Shown here piece after piece: positions 11,301-23,290 of a DNA stretch of 64,000 nt (its first letter is position 1; each line of letters begins with the position of its first letter). Origin of the DNA: Branchiostoma floridae (lineage: Eukaryota > Chordata > Leptocardii > Amphioxiformes > Branchiostomatidae); contig NC_049997.1 of the NCBI RefSeq assembly GCF_000003815.2, forward strand, positions 352,214 to 416,213. The letters run 5' to 3'. The translations under genes were made by a program, and so were the position numbers. Below the pieces are notes generated by a model, which was given only the letters and a program-made list of their open reading frames with translations, searched no databases and had not been told where the DNA came from.

Positions 11301-14300
11301 CACCTGGGCACCTTCAGAACGGACGGACTGTACGGGGCGCTTATTGTACTGGAGAACGACACTTCGTCAAGGGTAAGGATACAGGGCTGTTGTTTATACC
11401 TATCTTAAAGCCACAAAGATACTGAAATTTTTACCTTTGAAACCTGAGGTATTGTAATCGGTAGGTGCATATCTTTGTTTTTCTTCATGTGCATCCACGC
11501 GATAACGACTGTCCCGAAAACGACTGTCGCTTTTTAGAACGGTCGTCGAAAGCTCGATACCATCACCGAGAGTCTAACAACTTTAAGGGTGGGGAGGGAG
11601 GTACCTAACAGAACTCAGACCGTCATCAGACTGTCAAACGCCTGTCAGAACGCAGACTGACCCAGTGCGAGGACTTTGTCATTGCTGTCTCAAAATCTGC
11701 AAGATATGCCCCTTGGCTGTCCCCAGCTCGTAACCACCCATACAGCATGCGGCTTAGGCACACTCATCTCGACAAACTGCCAACTTGTACCACAGTGTAA
11801 TACAATCCAATGTAAGTAGTTTAGATTAACCTTAAAAGTGACATATTTTATATATGAGGCATATGTATCTAGTAGTGACCCGTGTACCTGTCGATTACGC
11901 CACGCGATCTCACATCTCACGCGATTTCACGTGTCTGTGGTTGGAACGTCAATGGTTGACTAATATTTATATAGGCATTAATACATATAAGTCATTTTCC
12001 CTTATGTCTGCCATCGATGACTTTGGCAATGTCAGATTGGATTCAAAGGCTTTGCATATGGACATAAACAATCTCTACATATTCAAAGACAGGGCATGGA
12101 TACTGTCAATCAATGTCTTTGACAATTAAGTATCTGTGACTACTGAATACAATAGAATGAATTACAATGTCTGTAACTTACTAAAACAGATTGAAATGGC
12201 TATTCCTTAGAGACGCACACGGCACGCAATGGATAGACCAAGGAGGTAAAAACATATCCTTATTACAAGGAACGACCCTTAACCCTATCTAGGCCAGGAA
12301 TTTTTTTTATTCTTTGTATTCTTTGCACTGTTTATGTGTGTCAGTGATAGGGTACTCGTTCTGTCCCTTTCACGTCTTGGTATACATCAATCTGCCCTGT
12401 GTTTTACTTTTGAATCTTATGCAATTCTATAATCTCAGTATCGTTAGAACTTAATGTGACTTGATTATGACGTATTTCTTGTGATTTTATTGCCTAAACC
12501 CGTACAAATTGTGACTTCCAGTACCCCATAAAGATATCAAAAGGAGGGTGTATCAATGATTGCCACAATGGCCTTACGAATAGTCGACGAACCCGTTTGT
12601 GACTTTACGCTCGATAGTAGACAGTAGTAACTGATGTGCAAGCTCTATGTTTGTTCACCACATCACTACAGACACGTGCAGTGCCAGACGCAGAAAGATA
12701 TACTATCCCTCCATTAACAGGCTACATGTATATAGTAGAGTAGAGTATGTATATATATGTACATGTATATAACACCAATAATATTATTAGACAAGGTCTT
12801 CCGGGGTCAGATAATCAAATGAAAAAATTGTGTGTTTTTTCAAATGTGAAAAAATATTACGTGTATATAGTTTGTGTTCTTATGTTTCTATGGCTATGTG
12901 TTGTATACCTAAAATAAAGAAATTCAAATTCAAAATAGTACAAATTAAAAGTATGCCATCAACTGGTGCATACCTAAAGTACCATAAAACTTATTTACCT
13001 AATACAAGAGTATATCAAGTTACTGACAGGTAATGTTTTCTTTAATCCTCCCAGCCGCCCCTGCCAGTGTTTCATCAGGAGTTTGTGATGCTGCTGCACG
13101 ACTGGCAGAGAGAGGACTCACTGGACACGTACCTGCGCGTGGAGTGGGAGGCAACCAGGTGAACAGACTAACAAAATATAAAGTAAATAGTCTCATAATG
13201 GCCACCTGATTCCTTAAATATGTATCAAACCTCTCAAAAGAAGCATGTCTAGCATATCACTGTGTGATGCTTACACGCCATCTACGCATCTACATCTGTA
13301 TCTGTATCTATATAGCCGGTATAACACCCATTCGGCGTAACACACCAGCTAGCTTCGCAGGCTTGCGGTGCACATGCCTACCTCCTGACCCGAGTTGTAT
13401 TTGTGATACAATTCTAAGACCATATATCTGTGCACGAAATAACGCGCTTACCAACAAGCTTTCAATCAGTCCTCTGATCCTGCTCAATACTGAAAGGACC
13501 CAGAGCCTAAATCCCACATCCGGAACGGAAGTGTGACGTCAGCAAAGGGTCAAAGGTGATTGGTAGTAGGTATCGGCCCCGTCTCTGTAGAGGAAAGCTT
13601 GTTGACAAGCGCTATATTTTGTGCACGGATATATGGTCTTAAACTTGCAACATAATGTTGACTACCGTTTCAGATGAGCTTACAACTGGGTTGTATTTGT
13701 ATCCGCAGGTTTTCTCACGGCTATGGAGACACCAATACGTGTAGGAAGAGACTAACACAGGCTGACGGCACGGACCTGGGACCGGTCCATTTTACATCAG
13801 GCCTCATCAACGGAAAAGGTGATAATTCCGCCCCTGGTTCTTAGTGAGCATTTGTCGTTATGACGGATTTGTCCAATGTCAGAATGTAAGGCCCTTAATC
13901 AAACATTTTGCATAGTAGAAACCTTGAATAATGACCTCAAGCTAAATGCATGGGGACTATGCATGATTTCTCTGTTGGAATTCTTTTATTTGCTTGGAAG
14001 GTTTCTACTAGCTAGAGACGATAGACATTAAATTTAAAAAAATGCAAATTCTGGCGTGTTAAAAAAATGAAGTGAAAATTTGGAGCATTTGTAATTTCCT
14101 ATCTGTTATTTGTCCCGGCCCATTTATTAGATAGATTTGCTTTTTTTTTTTAATTTTATTAAGTTCTTTTTACAAGTTCTTTAAATTTACTAATCTTATT
14201 CTGTTTGACCTAATTCTTTACATTTGACTTGTCTTGCATTGAAATGGCCATGTATCCGTGATTTACGTCACGATGTTGTCAGGTCGTAGCTATGACGACA

Positions 14301-17300
14301 ACGACAATGCGGAGAATAGGTTCGTGCCTCTGGAGAAGTTCAGTGTGGAGGGGAACATGACGTATCGCTTCCGGGTCATCAGCGCAGCCATGATGTTTCC
14401 CTTCCGGGTGTCCGTGGACCAGCACGAGTTGACCTTGATCGCCACGGATGGAGACAGGTAGGTAAAGCGTAGCTCAGAAATTGTCATCAGTATATGCCCC
14501 TTTTGAAACATGTTTTTAAGACTGATTGTATTTATGTTTCATTGAATGACAGTTATCTACTTAATCTGCCTACTGACTAAAGCATAACAATAATTTGAAA
14601 CCTGGGAAAGAAAGCTAGGAAACCTTCTTTGCTACCAATTATCCCTCTTCTTTTAAGTCTTTATATTAACTATCTGCAAACATCTCTGTTCTAGTTTTTA
14701 ACCGTTTGACTTAGTGACGCATGAGTTATGCTAGTGGCTCTATCGTTATCTGTATGTCTGTATCCGTCCCCTATCATTTATTTCTCCTCTTTTCTTGCTA
14801 ATCATTCGAGAATAGTTGGATATTTCATATGATACCTTTTAAAAGAACAATTTGATAGGTTGTAATCAATCGGAAAATGGTATAATCCTACATTTTCCTT
14901 ATGGTTTGGAATTCTGCGTTTGTTCGTTTGCATGCGTGACAGATGTCATGGTACTGTCTTAATATACATGATTAAGTTGTTTCTGGTGCAATTGCTCTAT
15001 AAATAACCACGATTTTCTTACTGTATCACATGTAGTCGAATTAAATTGCGTAGAGTTTATTTTTAAATACCTAAGCTCTGATAGTGTCACCACATATATT
15101 TTTTTTTAATACCAGGATCGTTGAGCAGACAGCGGAGTCGTTCATCATTAACACAGGCGAGCGGTACGATTTCTACATCACAACCGACCAGACTCCTGGT
15201 AACTACTGGATCCGTGCTGACACCATCGAACTGTATGCAGACAATATGGTGAGTACGTATACGTTCTATGCACTTATCAATAGTGCTAATACCTTTGTCG
15301 CGATAGGTCAAATCCTATATAGCGGACCATATCAATACATGTAGTAAAATTAGATTATTTTACCTTAACTTTTGTCATTATTTGCTATTTTCCTAAAAAA
15401 AAAACATTCAAAAACGTTTCTTGTCTATTGCCATCGTGTTTTTTGAGTTATTTGTTGTAAAAAATGCACTTTTAAAAATATAATATGGTGAGTACAAAAT
15501 GGCGGCTAGCTTAATACATGTCATTTTATGACGTCTGTCGTCGTTGTTGTTGCTATTGACAACTGGAGTTTAGCAGACATTAACATTTTGTTAGTCACCT
15601 TTTCTGAAAATACTCCAATTTTCTTTGGCTTGAATGAGAATAGGCTATTTGGACATTTCCGGCCACAAAAATGTAGAGACGATACATTACACCACCAAGA
15701 CACTAAAGTTATTTTATTAGTAAGATTCTACTTGTACAGTATATTCTAAAAGTTGGTGGTCATACGATAACTTGTTTTTTGTTACAGTGCTGGGGTGAAA
15801 ATCATTGAGATCTGCTTTGGTCAAAGTCGATAGATTATACCTCTTTACTGGAAGCTAACAAAAATTAAACCTTTTCTCAGCCGGTGAACAGACAACACCA
15901 TACTGAGGCTATACTACATTATGAAGGAGCTCCAGACGCTGAGCCGACCTCCCAGCGGAGAACATGCACAGCGAATGACACCTGTGTCGTCGTCAACTGT
16001 CCCTTCAGGTAGTATAGGGGTGTCTAAGCATTTACACGAACCCTATGAGATTCGTACGAACATTATGTGATACGCACGAATCACTATGTGAAAACGCACG
16101 AATCTTATGCGATTTGCACGAGCCTTATGCGAAACCGACCGGCCACTGCTGGGTCACATGATATCACGTCATTCGCATAAGGTTCGTGCAAATCACATAA
16201 GGTTCGTGCGTTTTCGCATAGTAATTCGTGTAATTTTCATATGGTTCATGCGTTTCGCATAGTGATTCGTGCGTATCACATATGTTCGCACGAATCTCAT
16301 AGGGTTTGTGCAAATGCTTAGGCACCCCTGTAGTATAATTCAAGTAAAGAAACAAACACACACAAAGACAATACAGGTACCACCGTCAACTGTCCCTTCG
16401 AGTAGTATGATTCAAGCAAAGAAACACACAGACAAATACAATACAGGTACTGCCGTCAATTGCAATTGTCCCTTCAAGTAAGAACACTAATATGCAATCG
16501 AACATACAAACACAAGCACAATGCCGATAGCGTCCTAGATCCTCTTTAGAGGGCAGTTTCTTTCATATGTTGCTTCGGATCAAGCAGCATTTGATTTTTG
16601 GCAGGTAGATGAAAAAAAAAACTTTATATGGAAATTACTTAAAAGTTACAACTTTGTTGTATCTAAAAATCAACAAATAGCCGCCTGGTTTTTCAGAGTT
16701 TGGTTTAGAATAAAGATATTAGAAAGACGTCCCATTTGCACAAAACATTTGAAATAGCATCTTCGAAGAAACAATCCAATGCTGTCGTGACGTCACGTTA
16801 TGCAGATAGAACACAGTGGATCATACGTTGTAGGACGTCTATGGCGCCCACCGTTTCTGTTCAGGGATGGTTGTAACCTTGTTTTATTTAAAACACTATT
16901 AGGCAGTACGGAGACCAGTCAATGCACATCGAGTGCCTGCCGGTCAGCGAGCTCCGGTCCCCTGATAACCAGTTCGTCCCATTGCCGGAGTCTGCGGACA
17001 AGTGGGAGGAACATTTCATCAACTTTCACTTCGCAGGGTCTGATATAAATCCAGGTCAGAGGTCATCCGTCAATGGTCATCGGTTTGTTCTGCCGTCGTC
17101 ACCTCCACAGGTTAGTGAAAAAGAAACAACATTCGTTAGAAAATATTTGAATGTAAGTTCATTACTGACGGAAGTCAACATTATGTTACGATTTTAAGAC
17201 CTTATATCCGTACACAAAATAAAGGGCTTACCGACAAGCTTTCGATCAGTCCTTTGATCCTTATCAAGTTGAAATGACCAAAAGCCTGCGTCACACATCC

Positions 17301-20300
17301 GGAACGGAAGTGTGGCGTCAGCAAATGGTCAAAGATGATTTGCAGTCGGTATCGGCCCAAGTCTCGGTTGAGGGAAAGATTGTGGGAATGGCCTCTTTCA
17401 CTCCCCTGAGAAAATATAGAAAATATTTGATTGTAAAGGAACAGTTGTTCATTGTTAAAAGGCAAATAGCATCATGGAAATGTATGTATTAATAGGTTAC
17501 GTATTTAGGTGAAAAGAAAAGAGCTTAATCAGGACTTTCTTTGAACAAATTAACATAGTCGACAAACTTTTTTCTCTTATCATGAAAGTGCTTCCTAATG
17601 TTATTGCTTTGAAGAGCTCTTCATCCTCATGATTATGTGACAAGTAAAATTAGGACCCGAAAAGGTCCTGCGGAAAGATTTGTTGCCAAACTATTTCTAC
17701 TTGTTTAGAAAACTAACATGCCAACTCATAATGATAGTAATAGTCTTTATTTGCAAGTTCTTGGCCGAGGGCTGATTGCCACATGGAACATACATAATAT
17801 ATAGTAAACGTACATAAAATACAAGACTGTGGTATAGGTAACAACGGTGCCTAGTTGTAAAAAGTGACTATTCTAGCATTGCTATGAACTGCTAAGAGCT
17901 ACGATCTAAGCATTTGGGGTTTGACTTCTTTTCTGGAAGTAGTGGAAGACGATGTGTCACTCTTTTTCTATTGTGAGTAGGTTATGTAATGTTAACAGGG
18001 TTATAGTTTTGTTTTCGTCAATAAACGTTTGGAATTTTTTGTGGGTTTTGCAGTCCTCCTCGAATAGCTCTTTCCTTTCCTGATCGTTAGAGTGGAAGAT
18101 GGAAATATTAAACCAGTACAATGTTCTCGTGTCCCATTCCTTTAGGTCACCGGCGATAGGGGTCTGGTGCCATGTACCGACGAGCTTTGCGGCGGAGAGA
18201 AGTATTGTGACTGTAGCTATCACGTGACTATCACTCCTGGCAACGTCGTGCAGATGGTCCTCTACAACATGGGCTCAGGTAAACCCGCATGTCCATTAAA
18301 TGCCTTTGAGAAGGATATGACACAATAGCTACCTAAAGAAACGTGCTTCAAAACCTTAAACCACATGTTCTTCTTGCATACTAACTCGTAAATAAGTTCA
18401 TTGAAGGTTAGGATTTCAGATAACTTCAAGAAAGATAACAGCTATTATCATATAGCCAGGCGCCGCGGACCAATCAGAAGGCCCCGTTCCACGTTGGTTA
18501 TGACGCCGTAACACATATATTCCGGCCAGGCTGGTGTGTATCCTCCTTCTGATTGGTCAGAATAAATCGACACCGGCACCAGTGTCGACTTGCATCTATG
18601 CCGATTCATTCTGACCAAACAAAAGGAGTGATACACACAAAAAAAGTAAGTGACATGCAGGCATTGGCCAATCATAAGGAGGGAAACATATGCCAGAGCG
18701 GGGGAATAAGTACAGGCTGCAAGGGGGGATGTCTCCTGTTAACATTGATAATGAGTTTTGTTGTTCAAAAAAGCTAAAGATTGCAATGTTTCAAGTCTTT
18801 TCTGTGGAAATTTTGGTTTCAAACTGCAATCTGTAATCTCCTTACAAATGTATGTACAAAAGAACAGATGTGGCACTTTGGGGCGGGTCATAAAACGACT
18901 TTATAGACTTCGGAAATGGTTAAGCTGGCATTCACTTTAATTTTCAGTGACACTTTGTCATCACTATATTTACATTTGATCAGTTCACAGTTTTTTTTTT
19001 GTTTAAACCTGCTGATTGACAGATATTACTTACTTACTGTCACTGGCGACAGGTAGTCTGTGTACACCTAAACGTTTGGCCTTTCTGAATAGTTTGATAT
19101 CTTATTCTCAAATAAGATGCATACAAAACAACCTAGGTCTTAATACCATCTGCTTCCTGTAACTTTCATGTCCAGAAAACTGCGGAGTAACTTTCATGTC
19201 CAGATAAATGTTATCCCGCTCAATGTACGGGTCACACTGATGCCAGCTTGGTTAATCAACAGGACCTGTGCGGCAAGTAAAATATAAAGGGGTTACTAAC
19301 AAGCTAAACATGGCACGCTGATTTCTTGTCATTACCAGGAGCAGGTCTTGCCGGTACAGGCCACCCTGTTCACATCCACGGGCACCACTTCTACGTGTTA
19401 GATATGGGATTCCCGGAGTACAACAGCAGCGATGGTCGTTACAGTAGCCAGAACCCTGACATCGACTGTGGCACGTCAGAAAGGTGTAACGGGAAGCGAT
19501 GGGCGGACCAGTCGTGGGAGGGCGGGAACAAGCCGGGACTGAACCTGCGGGACCCGCCGATGAAGGACACTGTGATCGTGCCTGTGGGTGGGTACGTGGT
19601 CATCAGATTTACGGCGGATAACCCAGGTGGGTTAGTTGTACACATCATTGGTTTGGTTTGGTTCGGTTTGGTTTGGTTTGGTAATACAGATCTCCATTAG
19701 TGACTGATATGTCACTATTCTTCCTGGAGTCCGAGTAATTTGTGGAGAATGAACAATTCTAGACGGAAGGAAATGCTTAGCGTCTTTTTCAGTGTCCTTT
19801 TTTATCATTTCTATATTGTAACTTAAGCTTGATGACTCTTTCTGCAGAGTAGAAAGCTAAGGGCACAATCCACCGTACGCGCTTTTTTGTCCGTACGTTT
19901 TCTTGGGAGGCCAAGTCCGCCACGCATTTATAAAAATATGGGGAACGACTGGCAAGAGCAGGGAGGGAGTACGTCAACACGGCAACACAAGTTCTGCCTG
20001 CACGTAAAATTTTACGGCGTGTCTGCGTGCTCCAATCCGTCGGATTCCCGACGAGTTCAAAATACGGAGGCGGTACTTACCACTTACGGATCCCAAAAGA
20101 TTGCCCACGTTTTGACACGTAGGCAGCATGTATTTCCACGTGCGGCGGGTTGTGCCCTTAGCTTTACTGTCTAAGAAAAAAATCGCACTTATTGTTTAAA
20201 ACACGCAAAGTCTTTTTACAAAATTGTATACAATGCTAAAGATCTTTGCCGTGATGCAGGCTGGTGGTTTGTCCACTGTCACATAGAGATCCATCAGGTG

Positions 20301-21916
20301 GAGGGGATGGCCATGATGATCAGGGAGGGGACACAGGGACAGATGAACCCCCCACCCCCGGGATTCCCCACCTGTGGGGAATTCCATTGGTCCTCAGCGG
20401 AGTTCGAAAGAGCAAAGAAGGGCTACAGCACGTCTTGGACCCACACCTTATCTGTCGCGGCAGGTGGGTGCTGTCATATTTACTGTTGAGTGATGAACCA
20501 ATGGCAGGTATTGAGTCTCTACTTACACGGAATGTAACGTTAAGGTCCCAGTAAATAACACTACAGGCTCGTTCTCATTTAAATGTCGAAATGCTGTCGC
20601 CTGACTTTAATTACGCCTTAATATGGAGCAAATTATAGACAAAATCACTGGTTCCTTCATTTTCCACAACCCCTGTAATGTTTTACAAAAGATGCACAAC
20701 AACATTCGTATTGGTTAATGGCTTAGAAGATTATTATAGCCACGGGTGGAATTTCGCCCCCCAAAAATGGCTGTCGCCTGAGAAGAAACGAAGAATTCAA
20801 ATAGTAGCCAAAAATGTAAAAATTCAGTTCCAAGAATGATTGTTCGGTAGGTGAAACCAGCTAACTAGGCCCTCTGACCGATCACGTTAGATCGCTACTG
20901 TCACTGATCTTGGAGGCTGTGTGAGGTAGTTTATGTCTGTCGCCAGATTCTGTAACAAACGTTACCACCATGAGTACTATGGTTGCCACGGTTACATTGT
21001 CCACGTATAAGACTAGAAATGGCCGTTTTTGTGAGGCTGTACTGTTTTTCTGGCTTTCTAAAGAGACAAGAAAGGGTTGTTGACGGTCATTTACATCCCA
21101 CCTTGCTTAACAAAATGTTGTACAGAAATGACTGTATCAAACATTACCATTGTTCGATGCTCTCTAAGCTTTCTATTTGACCTGGTGTAAAAATGCTTCC
21201 CACTTTCTAAATGTTCCTAGGGACGTCCACTTATACCTCAATGATGTAGTCAATAAGGTGAGTTATTTCGAAGAAAACAGGGTTAAGTCTACTGTTGTAA
21301 CAAACGTTACCGGTAACGTTTGTTACATGCCCTGTAATGCATTACCAATGGGACCGAAAATAATAAGTTGCCATTTTCTGGTTATGGTTAAAAGAGGAAT
21401 TTTCCTAAACAACCAGGTAGTTTTCACTGAAAATAAAGCCGACTTAATCTTCGACCCCAAAAAATGCAATTTTCGACATTTCAATGAGAACGAGTGTACA
21501 TCGCTGCAACATATATCAGATTTGAATAACCCTCGACTCCATAATAGGAAAAACTGTAGAATGATTGGCGTTATATCCTTCAGCAAGCTCGCCGCTCTAG
21601 TAGAATGGGTGTGTAAAGTTTCTGTCATCCTCAGACTGACATCTTACGCGAAGTCTGTCCTATGTGAATGATATAATACTCTAACCTCATGGCGAAAAAA
21701 TGTACTATTCATGTGGTTATCTGGTTGCTTGTTCTTTGATCTTCCGACACGTTTATATATTACATTTAGAGAGAAGAATAAAAGCAACAATGAGATCAAA
21801 AATATCCCCATGTTCTTTCAGGAGGTGGTATTGGCGCTGCAGTTGGATTCATAGTTGGACTTGGAGTCGGCATCATCTGTTACGAATGTAGCAAGAAAAG
21901 CGCGACCTCAAAATAG
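5306..21916 (+). CDS. laccase-type multicopper oxidase, 15 exons, complete
   Basis: Three-domain copper oxidase, probably coupling one-electron oxidation of a substrate to reduction of O2 to water. Exons: 5306-5431, 6498-6645, 9496-9596, 9834-9979, 11261-11372, 13055-13158, 13709-13818, 14283-14457, 15116-15248, 15881-16008, 16903-17110, 18146-18278, 19339-19626, 20260-20463, 21822-21916; 2211 nt, 736 residues, all phases agree and all introns are GT-AG. Visible copper motifs: HWHG (142-145), HWWHAH (183-188), HPVHIHGH (550-557), [12 protein letters not shown] (643-654), supplying the type 2/3 histidines and the type 1 Cys644, His649 and Met654. A signal peptide starts the protein. Residues 706-725 are a Gly-rich transmembrane helix with a short Cys/Lys tail, so the catalytic part should face outward. 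Vertebrate ceruloplasmin and hephaestin are six-domain; this is the shorter laccase form. The substrate (phenol, iron or other) cannot be read from sequence. Confidence 0.93.
6710..6887. repeat. GT/CG-rich microsatellite, copy B
   Basis: Copy of 4302-4495 with a few substitutions (two gcg-to-ccg changes and one g-to-c change), truncated by the N run. Confidence 0.93.
6888..7067. other. assembly gap (180 N)
   Basis: Run of 180 N in intron 2 of the multicopper oxidase. Confidence 0.99.
7068..7778. other. intron 2 sequence, nothing recognised
   Basis: AT-rich intronic DNA between the gap and the TIR transposon. No exon or known repeat was recognised. Confidence 0.5.
7779..9310. mobile_element. 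1.5-kb non-autonomous TIR DNA transposon
   Basis: The ends are inverted repeats: aaaggtggggtcacacctgc at the left, its complement at the right. Pairing is perfect for about 33 bp and continues imperfectly to about 60 bp (gtgagttccg/cggaaatcat region). Flanks t/a suggest a TA target but the duplication is not certain. The interior is rich in tacgc and cgcg words and has no transposase-like frame. It sits in intron 2 of the multicopper oxidase. A short relative lies at 27325-27600. Confidence 0.85.
9913..10185 (+). repeat. three tandem copies of exon 4 tail plus splice donor
   Basis: The last ~65 bases of exon 4, its donor and ~30 bases of CA-rich intron are repeated at offsets of 97 and then 107 bp (starts near 9916, 10013, 10120). 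Copy 1 keeps the donor cag|gtgagc. Copy 2 has cag|gtgcgt. Copy 3 reads catgtatg and has lost the donor. Using the copy 2 donor would add 97 nt and shift the frame, so copy 1 is the functional one. Confidence 0.9.
10258..11159. mobile_element. 0.9-kb TIR transposon with internal palindromes (copy 1)
   Basis: The left end ttaagggttaatgacccgc and right end gcgggtcataaacccttaa are inverted repeats, with pairing over about 45 bp including tatggtgt.ataacgc. Inside are a strong palindrome near 10540-10620 (repeated ccggcacc and tgtcgatttgcatcgaca) and a foldback unit at 10981-11150 made of two ~75-bp arms around a cgttcgcttcgctcac loop. Related copies lie at 18440-18895 and 26925-27323. It is in intron 4 of the multicopper oxidase. 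No transposase is visible. Confidence 0.85.
11373..13054. other. intron 5 of the multicopper oxidase, nothing recognised
   Basis: No exon, RNA gene or clear repeat was identified beyond short AT microsatellite-like runs near 12730-12775. Confidence 0.5.
13411..13643. mobile_element. 235-bp MITE with ~50-bp TIRs
   Basis: The left arm (taagaccatatatctgtgca..., ending caacaagctttc) and right arm (gaaagcttgttgaca...ggatatatggtctta) are inverted repeats of about 50 bp. The core contains acatccggaacggaagtgtg. A second, right-truncated copy is at 17193-17400. It lies in intron 6 of the multicopper oxidase. Confidence 0.88.
15990..16483 (+). repeat. tandem copies of exon 10 tail plus donor, split by a MITE
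   Basis: The end of exon 10 (cgtcaactgtcccttcag) recurs near 16384 and 16454 with following intron sequence. After subtracting the 321-bp MITE insertion the spacing is about 70-72 bp. In the downstream copies the donor has become gagtag and aagtaag, so only the first retains cag|gtagta. This is the same pattern as at exon 4. Confidence 0.85.
16016..16329. mobile_element. 314-bp foldback MITE at a splice donor
   Basis: Nearly the whole element is an inverted repeat: the left end aggggtgtctaagcattt pairs with the right end ending in gcttaggcacccct, and arms of ~140 bp carry repeated gcacgaatc/cataaggttcgtgc words. It is flanked by a 7-bp target duplication gtagtat (16009-16015 and 16330-16336). 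The duplicated target is the 5' splice site of exon 10, so the insertion preserved a usable donor on the exon side. Confidence 0.9.
17193..17400. mobile_element. truncated copy of the 235-bp MITE
   Basis: Shares the left terminal repeat (taagaccttatatccgtaca) and core (acatccggaacggaagtgtg) with 13411-13643 but lacks the right terminal repeat. It is in intron 11 of the multicopper oxidase. Confidence 0.8.
17735..18144 (-). mobile_element. 3' remnant of a LINE-like element (minus strand)
   Basis: Read on the minus strand, a frame from about 18140 to 17957 encodes a charged tail resembling the end of LINE ORF2 proteins (for example [19 protein letters not shown]), followed by a UTR and a 3' end with aataaagactattactatca. 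It directly abuts the acceptor of exon 12 (18146) of the multicopper oxidase. Family assignment is uncertain because the reverse-transcriptase core is missing. Confidence 0.45.
18440..18895. mobile_element. TIR transposon, partial copy 2 of the 10258-11159 family
   Basis: Shares catatagccaggc.ccgcgg, gaccaatcagaag, the ccggcaccagtgtcga block, and the gcgggtcataaa right edge with the element at 10258. It lies in intron 12 of the multicopper oxidase. Confidence 0.85.
19853..20165. mobile_element. 313-bp MITE (aaagctaagggcacaa ends), copy 1
   Basis: Terminal inverted repeats aaagctaagggcacaa and ttgtgcccttagcttt bound a 313-bp unit rich in cgtacg words. Two adjacent copies of the same family occupy 42816-43391. 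It lies in intron 13 of the multicopper oxidase. Confidence 0.88.
20568..21494. mobile_element. 0.93-kb TIR element (ctcgttctcatt ends), copy 1
   Basis: The left end ctcgttctcatttaaatgtc is inverted at the right end (cgacatttcaatgagaacgag region). The left ~420 bp recurs at 51836-52215. Internal hallmarks include agccacgggtggaatttc and gatcttggaggctgtgtgag. It fills most of intron 14 of the multicopper oxidase. Confidence 0.82.
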
Positions 21917-22391
21917 CAGACCACAGTTTGCGACATGCAGGGTATACAGTTTTGTTGAGTTAAAGACCACACCTGCACGCGGTGACATCAGTAATAGGAG
22001 CACTAGAAACAAACATCAACCACAATTAAAACAAGGACAAATCGGTACAAGAATAGTCCTATTCCCTACATGGTCAACCTTCTGTATGGCCACCGTATAT
22101 TGAATATGTCAGCTGTTGTAAGCTACTTCTCATCTAGCATTGTGCATGTGTAAACTAACTTATCGGTTTAAAACCTATCTGTTTTAGGGTAGCATTTAGT
22201 GTTGATTTTAAGAATACAAATAACGTCATTACTCCGTTTAAACGTAAAGCTGTAATTTGCCTAAGTCAATGATTTTAAGTGTAAAGGTATGCAATTCAGC
22301 CTGTGGCTGCCATATACACTTTGTCTTTTCATAATGATCTTATCATGATGATCAAATAAAGCATCTATTCATTCATTCATTCATTCATTCA
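21917..22391 (+). other. 3' UTR and poly(A) signal of the multicopper oxidase
   Basis: The TAG stop at 21914-21916 is followed by about 440 bases without competing exons. AATAAA at 22355-22360 is a plausible poly(A) signal. An (ATTC)n tract follows at 22366-22391. Confidence 0.55.
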
Positions 22392-23009
22392 TCCACGGTA
22401 ATTGAAGTGGTAAGGCTTATGATACAGAAAAAATGAAAATATCTTATTTTAACAAAGTAAGGTACAAAATGTCGAAGAAACATGTGTCCGCATATAGAGT
22501 TTTCAGGACTTCTTTTAAACAACGTTGTACGAAGGTTAATGGAGATGCAGTCGGTTCACCTCGATACTATTAGGCATTTACGTAGACGGCGCATTTGTAC
22601 ACTAAAAAATCCGTTTCATAAATTCGCAAAGCCCATATGGTTCCATAGCACATATAGCAGTGTAAACTTGGATTATAAATGCAACTTCTAACTTGAATTG
22701 TGACCGCTTAAAAATGTAGACATTTCAGTCTCATGTGTCATTGAATAAGCATAAAATAAGTAAACTTAAACTTAAAATAACAAGATTTAAAGCTAAGGTA
22801 GATATAGAATTCAGCGGCAGAATTATCTTTGCTACCATTAGGCTTCTGGCAATCATGAAATCAGGTATGACTTGAAATGTCAAACATGCGTGTTAAATTC
22901 ATCAAACATATCTTGCTGAGCCTGAATAGAATAAATGCCAATATAGTAATCTTAGTTAGCACCAACATGCAAATAAAGCATCATAAGAGATACACTCATA
23001 CATGGTTTC

Positions 23010-23290
23010 CAGTGGTGACCCGTTGCGTAATGGTAGGGTATTTGGCTTAAAGCCCAGAGATCCTGGGTTCAGGCCGACTCTGTGCCCTTAGAAAGGCACT
23101 AAACAAAGATTTTCTCACCTCATTGGGGATTGATTAAAAACCATACTCCGGATAGGACGTTGAATTGAGGAGAGCCACACGTCTTGTACGTAACATAACC
23201 CACCACACCTATCAAGAATTACAGGGGTTATAGCTGGTTTGTGCGGACCAATTGGCATTTGTGATACGCAGCTTGTATTCCCCATCAAAA
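23010..23290 (+). mobile_element. tRNA-derived SINE
   Basis: A box A-like region (tgcgtaatggtaggg) and a box B-like ggttcaggcc are followed by the body gaaaggcactaaacaaagat and gtctcc-type 3' sequence (gaggagagccacacg). The same body (aggcactta) appears in the SINE at 35040-35345, so the two are related. Confidence 0.7.
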
